From contig NZ_RQFG01000005.1 in the NCBI RefSeq assembly GCF_004769235.1, positions 1,240,001 through 1,304,000 on the forward strand: a DNA stretch of 64,000 bases. The letters run 5' to 3'. The first letter of the stretch is position 1, and each line of letters opens with the position of its first letter. This document shows positions 55,280-64,000 of this stretch, piece after piece. Below the pieces are notes generated by a model that was not told the DNA's origin, did not search any database, and saw only the letters and a list, made by a program, of their open reading frames with translations. Position numbers and translations under genes: made by a program. Source of the stretch: Leptospira kanakyensis (GTDB lineage: Bacteria; Spirochaetota; Leptospiria; Leptospirales; Leptospiraceae).

Positions 55280-56710
55280 TTAGAAGTTGCTAGTTTTCTT
55301 TTTTTCCCCTTCCGGTTCTTTTTGTCCTCTCCAACCACCGCCAAGGGCCTTATACAAACCAACGTTAGATTCTAATAAACTATATTTTAATTCATACACT
55401 TCGATTTGAGCTTCTAAGAAGTCACGTTGTGTAAATAAAACATCAATGTAGTCGATGCGGCCGGCTTTAAAGAGAATGTTGGAAATCTCCACAGATTCTT
55501 TTAAGTTTAATACTTGTTTGGTTTTTGCTTCAAACTTTTGGTTTAGATTGTTTATCTTTACAATTTGGTTGGTGACTTCTGTAAAAGCTTTGAGGAGTGA
55601 CACTTCATAATTGTATAAAGCTTGGATTTGCATATTGTTTGCAGTGGCATAGTTTGCTTCAATGGCTTTTCTATTGATGAGCGGCGCAATGATTCCTCCA
55701 CCTAAACCGTAAGCTAAGGATACGGGTGTACCTTTAAAATGTTTAGAGTTAAAGGCTTCATATCCAATGTTTCCATCAATTTGAAGTGATGGATAAAATT
55801 TGGCACGAGCCACTTCGACATCTAACTTTCTGGATTCTAACATTAGTGTTGCTTGTTTGATGTCAGGTCTGTTTTCCAAAAGATCCACTGGTACTGACTT
55901 TTGAATTTCAGGTAATGAGATCTCTAAAAAATCTCCTTGTTTCCTTGTGATTTTTTCTGGGAACCTTCCGAGTAAAAAATTCAAACGGTTTTCAGTGATG
56001 GCGATTCGTTGGACGATATCGAATTTTCTAGCTAAGTTTTTTGAAACTTCTGCTTCAAAACGTTTTACGGCGAGTGAAGTCGTGCGACCTGCTTCTCTTT
56101 GGAGAACTACGATTTCTTTGACTTTGGTAAGTACTTCAATGTAGTTTTCAACTAAAGTGAGTTGGTTGTCGAGGGCAATCAGTTCAAAATAGGTATCGGT
56201 AATTTCTGCAACTAAGTTGGTGACAACATACCGTTTTCCTTCGATCCCTGCCAGATAACGAAGGTAAGCTGATTTGGTTGCATTCCTTAGTTTTTTCCAA
56301 ATATCGATCTCCCAACTCATCACAAGCCCGCCGTGGGCAAAGAGGGTCGGGGAGTTGGCATTCGGTGTACTAAAGCGTTCTTTTTGTTCGCTCCCACCAT
56401 CAGCTTGGAGGGATAACTTGGGAAGATATTCCCCTTGTCTTGCAAACACTTCATTGTTAGAAATGTTAATCTCTTGTTCTAAGATGGCAAGTTCCTGGTT
56501 GTTCTCAATCGCAAGATCGATAAGTTCGACTAACTGCGATTCTTTGAAAAATTCCTTCCAAATTTGGTTTACTAACTTCTCTGATTTTTCAGAACTTTCC
56601 CAATTTACAAATTCATCTGGAAGTTTTAAATCTTCTTTGTCTCTTTCTAAGAGAGCGGGAATACAAGAGAATGTGAATAAAAATATTGAGGTAATGAGAA
56701 TTCGTTTCAT
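55280..56710 (-). CDS. TolC/OprM-family outer-membrane efflux lipoprotein
   Basis: A 476-residue outer-membrane channel from an ATG at 56710, one base after the RND gene's stop. Lipoprotein signal ends F-T-F-S-C. The two homologous halves of the OEP fold are seen as long amphipathic helices and the conserved L-L-E-N-R-P-D-I (near 300), typical of the NodT/OprM group. C-terminal residues are charged. It completes the tripartite pump with the two genes upstream. Confidence 0.9.
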   Translation of the reverse strand: MKRILITSIFLFTFSCIPALLERDKEDLKLPDEFVNWESSEKSEKLVNQIWKEFFKESQLVELIDLAIENNQELAILEQEINISNNEVFARQGEYLPKLSLQADGGSEQKERFSTPNANSPTLFAHGGLVMSWEIDIWKKLRNATKSAYLRYLAGIEGKRYVVTNLVAEITDTYFELIALDNQLTLVENYIEVLTKVKEIVVLQREAGRTTSLAVKRFEAEVSKNLARKFDIVQRIAITENRLNFLLGRFPEKITRKQGDFLEISLPEIQKSVPVDLLENRPDIKQATLMLESRKLDVEVARAKFYPSLQIDGNIGYEAFNSKHFKGTPVSLAYGLGGGIIAPLINRKAIEANYATANNMQIQALYNYEVSLLKAFTEVTNQIVKINNLNQKFEAKTKQVLNLKESVEISNILFKAGRIDYIDVLFTQRDFLEAQIEVYELKYSLLESNVGLYKALGGGWRGQKEPEGEKKKTSNF

Positions 56711-56711
56711 C

Positions 56712-59700
56712 TTACTTCTTTCCCCTTTTTGATTGTTTTCTTTCAAGTTCAGAAGTTATGTAACTTTCAGGTGATTCTGTGAGTGGCATAAGATCTTCTT
56801 TGTAGATTAAAGTTTTTCCTTTTGCAATGTTTGCAAAAATAATGTATAATCCCGGAACGATGATGACACCAAAGACCGTTCCAAATACCATTCCACCTAA
56901 CGCACAAGCACCGATGGTATGATTAGCGATAGCTCCGGGGCCCGTTGCAAAAACAAGAGGTAATAATCCGGCAACAAAGGCAAAGGAAGTCATTAGGATC
57001 GGCCTAAATCTTGCTTTGGCACCTTCGAGAGCAGCTTCAAACACGGTTAAACCGGCTTCCTGCCTTTGCCTTGCGAATTCTACAATGAGCACGGCATTTT
57101 TTCCAAGTAGGCCGATTAACATAATCATCCCGATTTGTGCGTAAATATCGTTGGCTAGACCTAAAAGTTTTAGTAGAAAGAAGGTTCCAAAAATTCCTGG
57201 TGGGAGTGATAGAATCACAGAAAAAGGAATGATGAAACTTTCATATTGGGCGGAAAGAACCAAGTAAACAAAGACAATCACCGCGAGGAAGATAAAGATC
57301 GCTTCATTCCCATGTGCGGCTTCATCGTAAGAGAGACCTTCCCAACCCACTTCAAATCCAGCAGGAAGATTTTTAGATGCTTCTCTGATTCCTTTGATCG
57401 CATCACCAGTCGTATAACCTTTGTTTGGCAAAACATTGATCACCGATGAAGTGTACGCATTGTATCTTGTAATTTCGTTGGCTCCTTGTTTTTGTTCGAG
57501 AGACAAAAAGGCAGAGTAAGGAACCATTTCCCCTTTGTCGTTGGGAGTGAACAAACTCAAAATATCGGATGGCAATCGGCGAAATTCTGGAAGGGACTGG
57601 ACATAAACTTTAAAGAACTGGTTAAAACGAATGAATCCTTGTTCATAAGTACTACCAACAAGGATATCCAAATTATCCATTGCTTCTCCAATGTTGACAC
57701 CTTTTTGCATTGCCAGTTTTCGATCCAACTTCACTTCGAGTTGTGGAAACTTTGCGGAATAAAAAGAGAATAGTCCTGTTAACTCTTCTCTTTTGCGAAG
57801 TTCTCCCATAAACTCTTCGTGCACTTTGTCAAAGGCCGTATAATCCCCGCTATTGGTTTTGTCTAATAATCGAAACATAACCCCACCAGCAGCACCAAAT
57901 CCTGGTACGGCAGGAGGTTCAAAAAATTCAATGATGGCACCAAAGTTTTTTGTATTGTGTTCGAGTTCTTCCATCACATCGTGAACGGAATTTTTTCGAT
58001 CTGACCAATCTTTTAAACTGATTAGACATGTTCCTGCATTGGAACCTTCTCCTTCTGTTAGAATTTCATAACCGGCAAGGGATGCAACAGAGTCGACACC
58101 TTCAATTTTTAATGCGACCTCTTGTAGTTTGCGAGCTACATCATTTGTTTTTTCTATGGTTGATCCAGGAGGAGTTTGTATGACTGCGTAAATCATACCT
58201 TGGTCTTCTCCAGGAACAAATCCTGCGGGAACAATTTGTGTTAATAACAAAAATCCCACTGTAAAACTAAGGAGGATGGAAACAATAAACACTTTTGATC
58301 CAGAAAAACGATGCATTAGGTTTACATATTTTTCTGTTACTTGATCAAAATAGAAATTGAATTTGGTTAAGAAAATATCGATGGGATTGTGAGTTTTTTT
58401 ATCGTGAGAATGAGGTTTTAGAATCATAGCTGTGAGCACAGGTGTGAGTGTTAATGCTACGAATCCAGATAAAACAATGGATGTTGCCATTGTGATTGCA
58501 AACTGCCTATAAAATACTCCCACAGGTCCTGGTAAAAAAGTCACAGGAACAAATACGGCCGTCATAAGGAGTGTGATGGCAATGACGGCACCACTGATTT
58601 CTCCTAAAACGCTTTTTACAGATGCATAAACACTTAAGTGTTCTTCCGCCATTTTTGCATGTACTGCTTCCACAACAACGATGGCATCATCCACAACAAT
58701 TCCGATAGCAAGCACCATGGCAAAGAGTGTGATTAAGTTGATGGTAAGACCTAAAGCCAACATAAAAGAAAACGCACCGATTAAGGATACGGGGACTGCT
58801 ATGATGGGGATGAGAGTGGAACGCCAATCTCCAAGGAAGATAAAAACAACGATGGCAACCAGAACGAAGGCTTCTACAAGAGTATGAATTACCTTTTCAA
58901 TGGCAGCATCGATAAAGTTAGAGACATCATAACTGAGTTTGTAATCCATTTGCGGTGGAAACGTTTTTTTCAGTTCCTCTAACTTTGATTTGATATCCTC
59001 GATGACTTCTTTGGCATTACTTCCTTCCGTTTGTTTGAACATGATTGCCGCTGCGGGATGTCCATCTACATCGGAGTAAATATTATAAAACTCGCTATCC
59101 AGTTCTACTTTGGCTATATCTTTTAAGTATAGAACCTCTCCACCATTTTTGGCTCGTATGATGATGTTTTCATACTGCCCAGGTTCATTATACCAACCTT
59201 CATAAGTCAAAGTGTATTCTAAGGATTGAGCTTGTTTTCCAGAACTTTGACCAAGTCGACCTGGTCTTGCAATGATACTTTGGTTTTGGATGGATTTCAT
59301 CACTTCTGATGTGGTTACATTGTATGCTCGCATTCGATCTGGATTTAACCAAACACGCATAGCATATTGTCTTGTTCCTAAAATCTTAGCTTGTCCAATT
59401 CCGTGGATACGTTTTAGTTCAGGGAGTAGGAAGACTGTCGCATAGTTGTATAAGAATTTTTCACTCGCATTGGGGTCTTTACTGTATAAATTCACATACA
59501 GCAACATACTTGGTTGAACAGGTTGTACAAAAATTCCTTCCAATCGCACTAACTCTGGAACTCGGTACATCATCTGATCTACTCTCGTTTTTACTTGAAC
59601 AAGGGCATCATTTGGATTGGTTCCCGGTTCAAATAAAACTTGGATGATGGCATCACCAGAACTGGTAGATGAAGAAATCATATACCTCATCCCAGCAACC

Positions 59701-59912
59701 CCATTGATGGCTTGTTCGAGAGTTGTGATGGTTGATTGCACTAATACTTGAGCGCTGGCACCTGGAAAGGATAAGGTAATGGTTACCCTTGGTGGTGCAA
59801 TTTCAGGAAATTGTGATACCGGAATGTTTTTAATGGAAATCAATCCAACAAAAACAATTAACACAGATAAGACGATGGCAAGGACGGGCCTTTGGAGAAA
59901 TTTAGTAAACAT
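56712..59912 (-). CDS. RND efflux permease (HAE1/AcrB-like)
   Basis: A 1066-residue inner-membrane proton-driven pump. N-terminus F-L-Q-R-P-V-L-A-I-V, twelve predicted membrane helices in two halves, and the proton-relay pair in G-I-V-V-D-D-A-I-V-V-V-E near residue 408. G-E-D-Q-G and the porter region near 570-680 are typical of hydrophobe/amphiphile exporters, not of metal pumps. It follows the adaptor gene after 11 bases. Which drugs or metabolites it moves is unknown. Confidence 0.94.
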   Translation of the reverse strand: MFTKFLQRPVLAIVLSVLIVFVGLISIKNIPVSQFPEIAPPRVTITLSFPGASAQVLVQSTITTLEQAINGVAGMRYMISSSTSSGDAIIQVLFEPGTNPNDALVQVKTRVDQMMYRVPELVRLEGIFVQPVQPSMLLYVNLYSKDPNASEKFLYNYATVFLLPELKRIHGIGQAKILGTRQYAMRVWLNPDRMRAYNVTTSEVMKSIQNQSIIARPGRLGQSSGKQAQSLEYTLTYEGWYNEPGQYENIIIRAKNGGEVLYLKDIAKVELDSEFYNIYSDVDGHPAAAIMFKQTEGSNAKEVIEDIKSKLEELKKTFPPQMDYKLSYDVSNFIDAAIEKVIHTLVEAFVLVAIVVFIFLGDWRSTLIPIIAVPVSLIGAFSFMLALGLTINLITLFAMVLAIGIVVDDAIVVVEAVHAKMAEEHLSVYASVKSVLGEISGAVIAITLLMTAVFVPVTFLPGPVGVFYRQFAITMATSIVLSGFVALTLTPVLTAMILKPHSHDKKTHNPIDIFLTKFNFYFDQVTEKYVNLMHRFSGSKVFIVSILLSFTVGFLLLTQIVPAGFVPGEDQGMIYAVIQTPPGSTIEKTNDVARKLQEVALKIEGVDSVASLAGYEILTEGEGSNAGTCLISLKDWSDRKNSVHDVMEELEHNTKNFGAIIEFFEPPAVPGFGAAGGVMFRLLDKTNSGDYTAFDKVHEEFMGELRKREELTGLFSFYSAKFPQLEVKLDRKLAMQKGVNIGEAMDNLDILVGSTYEQGFIRFNQFFKVYVQSLPEFRRLPSDILSLFTPNDKGEMVPYSAFLSLEQKQGANEITRYNAYTSSVINVLPNKGYTTGDAIKGIREASKNLPAGFEVGWEGLSYDEAAHGNEAIFIFLAVIVFVYLVLSAQYESFIIPFSVILSLPPGIFGTFFLLKLLGLANDIYAQIGMIMLIGLLGKNAVLIVEFARQRQEAGLTVFEAALEGAKARFRPILMTSFAFVAGLLPLVFATGPGAIANHTIGACALGGMVFGTVFGVIIVPGLYIIFANIAKGKTLIYKEDLMPLTESPESYITSELERKQSKRGKK

Positions 59913-59923
59913 AAATTAACCTC

Positions 59924-61042
59924 CTAGTGCGCAGCTAAGTCAAAACTTTTTAAGATATTTTCACGAGACTCCACTTTGTATTTGATTACATCGTCATCGT
60001 GAACTTTCCCAAGACCTTCTAAAAGTATGATATCGTTTTCTGAAATCCCAGACTCTACAACAAATAGATGAGGAATTTCATTTGCTATTTTGATCTCAGT
60101 AGCTTTGATTTTACCTTTAAGATTAATGATATAAACATAGTGTTTATCTAGAACTTCAAAGGTTGCCTTTTGTGGAATGATCAAAGCATCTTTTAGTTTT
60201 TCATGAACGACAACGTTACCAGTTTCTCCATGTCGGAGTAGTCTATTGGGATTGGGGAATGTCGCACGAAAGGGAATAGTACCTGTTTCACTATCGAACT
60301 CACCTTCAATGGTATCGGCGATTCCTTCTTGTTGGAAGAATTGGTTATTCGCCATTAAGAATTTAACCTTTAATGGTTTATCACCTGCTTTCTTTTCACT
60401 TGTGAAATTCAGATAATCCTTTTCGGATACGTTGAAATAAACCCAAAGTTTGGAAATGTCTGAGATCGTTGTTAGGAGAGTTCCTTCTTCCACTAAACTT
60501 CCCAATCGAACTTGGAACCTGTCAGTAATCCCGGTAAAAGGAGCAGTCACTGTTGCTAAGTTAAGATGAATCTGCGCCAGATCCATAGTGGCTTTATTTT
60601 TTTTCAGCCTAGCTTTGATGAGTGATAATTCTGTTTGAGATACTACATTTTCTTTAAAAAGTTTTTCTGTGTTTTCGTATTCGATGGAAGTGGATTCATA
60701 CTCTGCTTTTGCTTTTTCATATTGGGCATTGACGAGCATGGGCATCACTTGGAAAAGTTTTTGGCCTTTTTTAACTACTTTCCCTTCATCCATATAGATG
60801 TTGGTTAAATATCCTTTTTCGAAAGCTCTGATTTCAATTCGTTGGATGGCTTTTACTTGTGCCACATAACTTTTCTCAATGGTTACTTCTTGTTTCCAAG
60901 GGTATGCTGCCGATAACGAATTTTTTTCTTCGTGGTTACGAGAATGACAATTCACCAAAAATAAATTGAATACAGTGATGCTAACGATCAGTATCGAAAG
61001 TTTACGAAAATGCGAGTTTGTATTTTTTAAAGAAAATTCCAT
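59924..61042 (-). CDS. RND periplasmic adaptor lipoprotein (MFP)
   Basis: A 372-residue membrane-fusion protein from an ATG at 61042. Its lipoprotein signal ends F-L-V-N-C. It has a lipoyl-like half (I-R-A-F-E-K-G-Y-L-T-N-I-Y-M-D-E-G-K-V-V near 75), a helical hairpin (about 100-160), the second half (V-T-A-P-F-T-G-I-T-D) and a barrel region. It joins the AcrB-like pump to the OprM-like channel. ATG at 61042 was preferred because it gives the best signal. Confidence 0.9.
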   Translation of the reverse strand: MEFSLKNTNSHFRKLSILIVSITVFNLFLVNCHSRNHEEKNSLSAAYPWKQEVTIEKSYVAQVKAIQRIEIRAFEKGYLTNIYMDEGKVVKKGQKLFQVMPMLVNAQYEKAKAEYESTSIEYENTEKLFKENVVSQTELSLIKARLKKNKATMDLAQIHLNLATVTAPFTGITDRFQVRLGSLVEEGTLLTTISDISKLWVYFNVSEKDYLNFTSEKKAGDKPLKVKFLMANNQFFQQEGIADTIEGEFDSETGTIPFRATFPNPNRLLRHGETGNVVVHEKLKDALIIPQKATFEVLDKHYVYIINLKGKIKATEIKIANEIPHLFVVESGISENDIILLEGLGKVHDDDVIKYKVESRENILKSFDLAAH

Positions 61043-61137
61043 GGTATCCTCACTTTGTCCAATCCGATGTTGGAACAAATGATTAAGATCTTAAATCAAC
61101 CGGCAGCATAAGTATGCGCCATTAAGGGTAAAAGATG

Positions 61138-61491
61138 TTAGATGGAATTTTTGGGAGGAGCGCGGTTCTTCTGTTTTTCTACGATTTCATAAGAAACAGG
61201 TTCCAGAAGATGGAAACTTAAAGAAACAGATGAAATTTCAATAGGTGAGGGAATATACGAAGATAAAGATGAATGAATGTGGTTTTGGTGGAGTGAATCT
61301 AACTTAGCTTCTTCTTCGGTTGGTTCCGAAATATTGCTAAGGAATAGGTTTAAATCGTACAAACTAGATGTATTGTAAGATTTTGTTTTTGTATAGTTGG
61401 TAAGACTTGTTGGGTAACCCTCAGTGTTAGTACTGATGAATACAAGTGAGAATAGCATGATTGCGATCCTACTTGCGATAGTCTTTGTCAT
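61138..61491 (-). CDS. Small exported protein, first gene of RND operon
   Basis: A 117-residue protein with a signal-like N-terminus (M-T-K-T-I-A-S-R-I-A-I-M-L-F-S-L-V-F-I). The rest is Ser/Leu-rich with H-Q-N-H-I-H-S-S and no known family. It is on the same strand about 95 bases upstream of the adaptor gene and directly downstream of the TetR-type palindrome, so it is probably cotranscribed with the pump. The spaced His residues might bind metal, which is speculation. Confidence 0.5.
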   Translation of the reverse strand: MTKTIASRIAIMLFSLVFISTNTEGYPTSLTNYTKTKSYNTSSLYDLNLFLSNISEPTEEEAKLDSLHQNHIHSSLSSYIPSPIEISSVSLSFHLLEPVSYEIVEKQKNRAPPKNSI

Positions 61492-61551
61492 TACCTGAAC
61501 CATCTACTGCCAGCGAATTCCTGAAAGGAGAATTGTCAACAGTTTAAAACA

Positions 61552-61598
61552 ATTATAAATCTAATTCATATTTATGAATAATGAATGATCGGTCATTC
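61552..61598 (-). promoter_or_regulatory. Candidate promoter and TetR-type operator of the RND operon
   Basis: GAATGATCGGTCATTC at 61583-61598 is a 16-base palindrome with 7 of 8 pairs matched, the shape of TetR-family operators near efflux genes. A perfect TATAAT on the minus strand occupies 61557-61552. The -35 region between them is weak, which would fit a regulated promoter. Confidence 0.5.
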
Positions 61599-61614
61599 TG
61601 TTATAAAAAATATT

Positions 61615-63243
61615 CTACTTTGCAAAAATAACTGCTTCATTCGGGAACAAAAGTAATCCGCCAGTGTCCAACTCCTTTTCTAATTCAAAAGAGGAAGTTC
61701 TGTTTTTTGTGCTGAATAAAATTTGGTTCAAATCCCATTTTCTTGGGTAAGAAACACTCACCGGTTTTGAAGAAAAGTTTAAAAATATATATGTCTCTTC
61801 TTTGCCTTCTCTTCTTCTGTAGTATAATACTTGTTTGTCGGAACTTAAGTGTATTTTTAATTTCCCCTTTCTTAACGACTTTCTATCCTTCCGCAGTTGG
61901 ATTAGTTTTTTATACGTGAAAAAAAGTGAATCCGGATCTTCTTTTTGTGATTCTACATTGATATTGTTTGCATCTTCATAGAGTGGAAGCCATGGTTTGC
62001 CTGTAGTAAATCCAGTGGTTTCGGATCCATTCCAAGGCATAGGAATTCGTTCCGGGTCACGGCCTGGATGGAAAGGCCAATATCTTTTTCCCACAGGGTC
62101 TTGGATTTTATTGTAAGCAACTTTCTGGCGTTTCATCCCAATCTCTTCACCGTAATAAAGAAACGGTGTGCCACGAAGAGTTAACATCATACAGGCTGCA
62201 AGTTCCGCACGTGCTTTTGTATCGGCACCTTTTTCATACCTTGTGATGTGACGCGGGAAATCATGATTGGAGAGGGTGTAGTTTGGCCAATTGTCATCCC
62301 CAAGTGCCGATTCAAAATCTTTTACAATTTGAAAGAATCGTTCAGCCTTCCATGGTGAGAAGAGGAACATAAAGTTGAATGCAAGGTGCAATTCATCATT
62401 ACGCCCGCAATAAGTTGCAGGCAGAAGGACATTGCCGGGAAAATCTTGCATGATTTCACCAACAAACATTCGTTTTTCGGAATAGGAATCGAGAAGTTTA
62501 CGCATACGACGAAGGATCCCATGCATTTCGGGACGATCCCGATCGTAAGCATGGACTTGTTTGTCGTAAGGTCTTGGCCCCTTCATAAAATAAGAAGCAT
62601 TGTTACGTAAAAATTCATCTTTTACATATAAGTTAACTACATCGAGTCGGAACCCATCCACTCCCATATCCAACCAATACTTCATCATTTTAAAAATGGC
62701 ATCTTCTACATCGGGATTACGCCAATTGAGATCCGGTTGTTCTTTTAGAAAGGAATGGAAATAGTATTCACCCGTTCGTTTATCATATTCCCATCCAGAT
62801 CCACCGAAGGCACCAAGCCAATTGTTAGGTGGCCCACCTTGTTTTGGTTCCTTCCAAATGTACCAGTCTCTTTTGGGACTGTTGACGGAAGATCTGGATT
62901 CGACAAACCAAGGGTGGAGATGGGAAGTATGGTTGACCACAAGATCCATGATGATACGAATTCCACGTTTGTGTGCTTCTTTTAACAATCGTTTGAAGGT
63001 TTGGACGTCACCGTATACGGGATCAATTTCTTCATAGTCAGAAATATCATAACCAAAATCAAACATAGGAGAAGGATACACGGGTGATAACCAAATGGCA
63101 TCAATGCCAAGCGAATCTTTCGAACCGGCAAGGTAATCCAATCTGCTGATGATTCCTTCTAAATCACCAATTCCATCTCCATTGGAATCTTGGAAACTAC
63201 GTGGGTAAATTTGATAGATGACTGCTTCTTTCCACCATGCCAT
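61615..63243 (-). CDS. GH13 alpha-glucosidase-like enzyme
   Basis: A 542-residue glycoside hydrolase of family 13. Catalytic residues can be placed: nucleophile D201 (G-F-R-L-D), acid/base E263 (V-G-E-I) and D328 (N-H-D). The N-terminus W-W-K-E-A-V-I-Y-Q-I-Y-P-R-S-F-Q-D-S-N-G-D-G-I-G matches oligo-1,6- and alpha-glucosidases. There is no signal peptide, so it acts on cytoplasmic alpha-glucosides. It starts one base after the glnD stop. Confidence 0.9.
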   Translation of the reverse strand: MAWWKEAVIYQIYPRSFQDSNGDGIGDLEGIISRLDYLAGSKDSLGIDAIWLSPVYPSPMFDFGYDISDYEEIDPVYGDVQTFKRLLKEAHKRGIRIIMDLVVNHTSHLHPWFVESRSSVNSPKRDWYIWKEPKQGGPPNNWLGAFGGSGWEYDKRTGEYYFHSFLKEQPDLNWRNPDVEDAIFKMMKYWLDMGVDGFRLDVVNLYVKDEFLRNNASYFMKGPRPYDKQVHAYDRDRPEMHGILRRMRKLLDSYSEKRMFVGEIMQDFPGNVLLPATYCGRNDELHLAFNFMFLFSPWKAERFFQIVKDFESALGDDNWPNYTLSNHDFPRHITRYEKGADTKARAELAACMMLTLRGTPFLYYGEEIGMKRQKVAYNKIQDPVGKRYWPFHPGRDPERIPMPWNGSETTGFTTGKPWLPLYEDANNINVESQKEDPDSLFFTYKKLIQLRKDRKSLRKGKLKIHLSSDKQVLYYRRREGKEETYIFLNFSSKPVSVSYPRKWDLNQILFSTKNRTSSFELEKELDTGGLLLFPNEAVIFAK

Positions 63244-63244
63244 A

Positions 63245-64000
63245 TTAAAAATTAATCTCCATGATTCCTTGGTTTTCTTTCACACGTGCTACGGACAAAA
63301 TTCTTTCTTTGATGGCTAGGAGTAAACCCGTGTCCTCAATTTTTCTACCATCTTTCGTTTGGATATGAAAGGAATCATAAGCAAAATCCGCGCTGGTAGA
63401 GATCCTAACAAAAATGACTTCTAACTCAAAGTCGAGTAATGTTTTCAAAATTCGATACACAAGCCCAATGGAATCGGGAACTCGAACTTCTAAAACAGAA
63501 TAAAACTCAGAAATGTCATTTGAAAATTTTACCAACTCTTCCACCATTCCATCGGGAATTTGTGGTAATGTTTTCCAAATGTTGGTTGTGGATGCAAGGT
63601 CTTCGATATTGGTTTTACCTTCGATACATTCTGTTAGTGTGGATTCGATATCGGAAATTTGTTTTTCTACAATTTCCCCACTACCAAATTCGTCTGTGAT
63701 CTGCGCTTGTAAGATGAGTTGGTTTTCTTCGGTTCGGAAAAGTCTTAATCCCACCAAACTAAGTCCTAATGAAGATATAGTTCCAGAAAGATAAAGTAAC
63801 ATTTGTTTGTCTGCATTGGCAAATATTGACAAGGTGACAAATGCTGGTTCTCGTTCGGTAATCATTCGGAAAGGTAATCCTGAATTTTGCCATTCATAAA
63901 GTAATCCAAAATGTTGGAAAACACGCCTTGGTGTATTGTAGTTTAAGTAAGAAGAAGGTCTTATTTTCATACCAAACTCTACAATATGTTCGGATTGTTC
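63245..64000 (-). CDS. glnD: PII uridylyltransferase, C-terminal part (5' end outside window)
   Basis: The frame stays open to base 64000 (E-Q-S-E-H-I-V-E-F-G before an internal Met), so the gene extends past the right edge and only the last 251 codons are seen. Two ACT domains are visible: S-S-L-G-L-S-L-V-G-L-R-L-F-R-T with D-E-F-G-S-G, and E-V-R-V-P-D-S-I-G-L-V-Y-R-I-L with F-V-R-I-S-T and D-G-R-K-I. This fits the end of GlnD, which senses glutamine and (de)uridylylates PII. The catalytic domain is not in view. Confidence 0.8.
   Translation of the reverse strand, partial: EQSEHIVEFGMKIRPSSYLNYNTPRRVFQHFGLLYEWQNSGLPFRMITEREPAFVTLSIFANADKQMLLYLSGTISSLGLSLVGLRLFRTEENQLILQAQITDEFGSGEIVEKQISDIESTLTECIEGKTNIEDLASTTNIWKTLPQIPDGMVEELVKFSNDISEFYSVLEVRVPDSIGLVYRILKTLLDFELEVIFVRISTSADFAYDSFHIQTKDGRKIEDTGLLLAIKERILSVARVKENQGIMEINF

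Noticed and set aside
1..64000. CRISPR arrays, tRNA/rRNA genes, insertion sequences, prophage
   Set aside because: No regular repeat-spacer pattern, cloverleaf, transposase, integrase or phage structural gene was seen in reading both strands.

Overview
The window reads as chromosomal DNA of a Leptospira species, most likely a free-living (saprophytic) one. Reasons: AT-rich dense gene packing; many lipoproteins with the loose spirochaetal lipobox; a plastid-type ferredoxin-NADP+ reductase ending in V-E-T-Y, as known from Leptospira; two clusters of TRL-like lipoproteins; a FliG flagellar switch protein; and a large aerobic and acetate-using gene set. The species assignment is inference. I saw no rRNA, tRNA, CRISPR array, insertion sequence or prophage.

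Layout. 1-2.8 kb (minus): secreted PHB-depolymerase-like esterase (cut by the left edge), WbuC-type cupin, BFD-like 2Fe-2S protein, glycosyltransferase. 3-9 kb: folE, acs, a TPR protein, and the membrane pyrophosphatase hppA with a clear terminator. 9.2-17 kb (minus): Ig-like and TRL-like lipoproteins, an outer-membrane protein, an SGNH lipoprotein, a dicarboxylate symporter, a RapA/SNF2-like helicase and queE. 17-21 kb: a VWA-STAS fusion, a PC4-like protein with ferredoxin-NADP+ reductase, and a DUF3015 protein. 20.9-24.9 kb (minus): a candidate iron/heme operon (lipoprotein, HmuY-like lipoprotein, TonB-dependent receptor, HExRH protein) behind a Fur-box-like dyad. 25-32 kb: PAS-GGDEF-EAL protein, M23 peptidase, two head-to-head membrane proteins, a TetR-MBL pair.

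32-43 kb: fliG; an XRE regulator with paired operator-like repeats and an unexplained terminator hairpin; a GDPD lipoprotein; a second TRL pair; an M1 aminopeptidase; a tandem amidase; a GMC oxidoreductase with a small partner; a TPR protein. 43-48 kb: aroD-kdsD-NusG-like-TonB-like operon (minus), divergent aroC and a response regulator. 48-52.6 kb: nuoG-nuoI with a near-consensus promoter, an orphan secreted protein and a thiolase. 52.6-55 kb: a two-gene winged-helix/nucleotidyltransferase module with an operator array, then small metabolic proteins. 55.3-61.5 kb (minus): a complete RND efflux operon behind a TetR-type palindrome. 61.6-64 kb (minus): a GH13 glucosidase and the C-terminal part of glnD, cut by the right edge.

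How the genes work together. Envelope biology dominates: lipoproteins, peptidoglycan hydrolases, the RND pump and the TonB-linked uptake operon. Central metabolism is represented by acs, thiolase, nuoG/nuoI, hppA, the shikimate enzymes aroD/aroC and queuosine precursor synthesis (folE, queE). The least explained items are the winged-helix/nucleotidyltransferase module, the VWA-STAS fusion, the TRL lipoprotein clusters, the helicase coupled to queE, and the possible small RNA near 33.6 kb.
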